From: Closterium sp. NIES-65 | Taxonomy: Eukaryota > Streptophyta > Zygnematophyceae > Desmidiales > Closteriaceae | Direction of reading: 5' to 3' | Length of the DNA stretch: 64,000 nt | NCBI GenBank assembly: GCA_948144175.1 | Contig: CANXME010000897.1 | Coordinates: 1,007,001-1,071,000, forward strand | Shown: one piece after another, positions 62,651-64,000 of the stretch | How the letters are laid out: every line of letters begins with the position of its first letter | Numbering within the stretch: the stretch's first letter is position 1 | The notes under the pieces: generated by a model | Databases searched by the model: none | The model's input: only the letters and a program-made list of their open reading frames with translations | Told to the model about the DNA's origin: nothing | Program-made: the position numbers and the translations under genes

Positions 62651-64000
62651 CTACAGCAGCAGGACCAACTACACCAGTCATCGTCGAAGAAGAAACACCA
62701 ACACTCGCACAGCAGCTAAACCCGACTCAACGAGAAGTCCACAGGAGCGCCAACCTAGTCGCCAGCTTCTACTCCAACTCCGACACTTATCGACGTTCAC
62801 CCGGACATCGCGCCTCTGAAGAAACCTGGCACGCAAGATTGGGACATCCAAGCAACACAGCATCAAAATAACACGATACGAGCAGGAGTTCTCGACAAAG
62901 ATTCCCTACTACTACCCGAGAGCAGAGAACTTCAAAGGGCAAGAGGGACTTGCCTTACATGCCCTGAAGCTGACTTACCTCATCGACCGTTCGCTTCACA
63001 TCACAACCCGAGCGCACCAGCGTACGCACCACTCAAAAAAGTATACAGCGACATCCTCTTCAACCGAGAGCCAGGACAAGTGACCTACAACTACACCATC
63101 ACCTTCATCGACGCCGCCACCCGATATGTCTGGCACCTAAATCTACCAAGCCGCGACATGGCTCTCGCAGCTTTCGTCGCCTGGCTACCGGTAGCAGAGA
63201 GGGAATCGGGAGCAAAGCTAAAAAGCTTCCAATCAGACGGAGGAGGAGAGTATACCTCTCAGCACTTCAAGCAGTACCTGGCGGAAAGGGGGATCAAGCA
63301 AATCCTCTCCCTTCCCTACGCCCATCAGCAGCAAGGCGTTGCAGAACGAATGAATAGGACTCTGCAGAACAGCATGCGCAAACTGTTGCGTGGCATGCGG
63401 CTACCCAACCACCAGTGGCCTGCAGCAATGGACCACGCTGTCATGCTGCACAACTTGCTTTCATCGTCGTCACTCCCGAACAACGCGTCACCACATCTGC
63501 TGTGGACAGGGAAGCAGGGCAGCACAAAAATGTTACGAGTTTTTGGGTGCATGGTACAGTACCGACCCCCAAAAGCACGCGCGGGAAGATTTTCACAACG
63601 GGCACAGTGGGGACTACACCTCGGCATCGAGAAAAATTACAACGCATGGAAAATCTTCGACGTCCACTCAAAGGAAACAGTGGCAGCACGTGATGTGATC
63701 TTCTACGAAAGACTCACCCTTCAGACGTACCTCGCCAACTTGCACGAGAATCAGGACCCCACAGGTGGCTTTCGTGGTGACCAAGCCTTCGCCTCAGCAG
63801 CGGACGAAGCAGACTGGGATGAACAGAACGTTGACAACGCATCGGAGGAAGCCGGACCTCTTCCGTTCTGCTCCGTCGACGTGCCCATGGACGAAGAAAA
63901 TCCTCGCGAAAGTAACAACGCCGAAGTCTTCTATCACTTCGCCGATACTAGTTACGTAACACCTGCAACAGTCAACACCAACGAAGCAGAAAGGATAGGA
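62651..64000 (+). pseudogene. Copia C4 gag-pre-integrase and integrase (remnant, cut by window edge)
   Basis: ETWHARLGHPS (gag-pre-integrase) near 62825, then CLTCPEADLPHRPF, YSDILFNREPGQ, and the integrase core: FIDAATRYVWHLN near 63105, FQSDGGGEYTS near 63230 and HQQQGVAERMNRT near 63330 (DDE). RVFGCMVQYRPP and DVIFYERL follow near 63540 and 63695, the usual Copia integrase C-terminal landmarks, then an acidic spacer to the edge. Reverse transcriptase should lie beyond 64000. Confidence 0.9.

Larger units (their letters stand above)
60057..64000 (+). mobile_element. Copia element C4, A-clade, running off the right edge
   Basis: A 436-bp LTR with inverted ends TGTTGGG/CCCAACA, primer site TGGTATGAGAGC at 60493-60504, then gag, protease, gag-pre-integrase and integrase in Copia order. 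It inserted in the hAT gene; the left flank is CCTTC (60052-60056) and the right flank is outside the window. Shares the FDGKDFFTWSFE Gag segment and LDSCCGQHM protease region with A. Broken, about three breaks in the visible part. Confidence 0.92.

Noticed and set aside
1-64000. tRNA, rRNA or small host RNA genes
   Set aside because: None recognised; matches to Met-tRNA ends are primer sites next to LTRs.

Overview
No ordinary host gene was found. The window is a eukaryotic transposon graveyard: nested LTR retrotransposons lie in and beside one decayed, intron-containing hAT DNA transposon. Met-tRNA-type primer sites (TGGTATCAGAGC-like), a chromodomain Gypsy element and many Copia elements with short LTRs suggest a green-lineage genome. 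Similar polyproteins are recalled from streptophyte algae, but that is memory, not sequence evidence.

Layout. An old Copia element (A, minus strand) has its 5' LTR at about 54721-55166 and runs off the left edge. A was cut by a chromodomain Gypsy element (G, minus, 1427-44054, TSD AAAGG) and by a young Copia element (C3, minus, 45072-52588, TSD CAGAT). G was cut by Copia O (plus, 4732-34131, TSD TCGTT) and Copia C2 (plus, 34955-42309, TSD AGAGC). O was cut by Copia N1 (minus, 6362-13338, TSD AGAAC) and N2 (minus, 17161-32179, TSD AGGAG). N2 was cut by N3 (minus, 23854-31104, TSD GGCGG). A>G>O>N2>N3 is therefore five levels deep. Subtracting the inserts leaves about 5.9 kb for G, 7.4 kb for O and 7.8 kb for N2, which are sensible full-length sizes.

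Right of A is a minus-strand hAT gene relic (55387-60056) with recognisable splice junctions. It is interrupted by a 1.9 kb non-autonomous LTR element (56984-58856, TSD ACAAG). Its upstream end is cut off by a second Copia of A's clade (C4, plus, 60057 to the window end).

O, N1, N2, N3, C2 and C3 form one Copia family. Members share about 130 bp LTRs, a leader with conserved hairpins and GC-rich minisatellites, a Gly-rich Gag with an expanded zinc knuckle, an INT-RT linker of EPGGA repeats, and a 3' UTR with a conserved AT-stem hairpin. C3 looks whole with identical LTRs; C2 has identical LTRs and about one break; the others are broken. The small element shares the LTR core, a leader motif and the 3' block with this family and carries a 46-bp array of hairpins, so it is probably its non-autonomous parasite. 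That relationship and the conserved RNA-like structures are the most novel material here.
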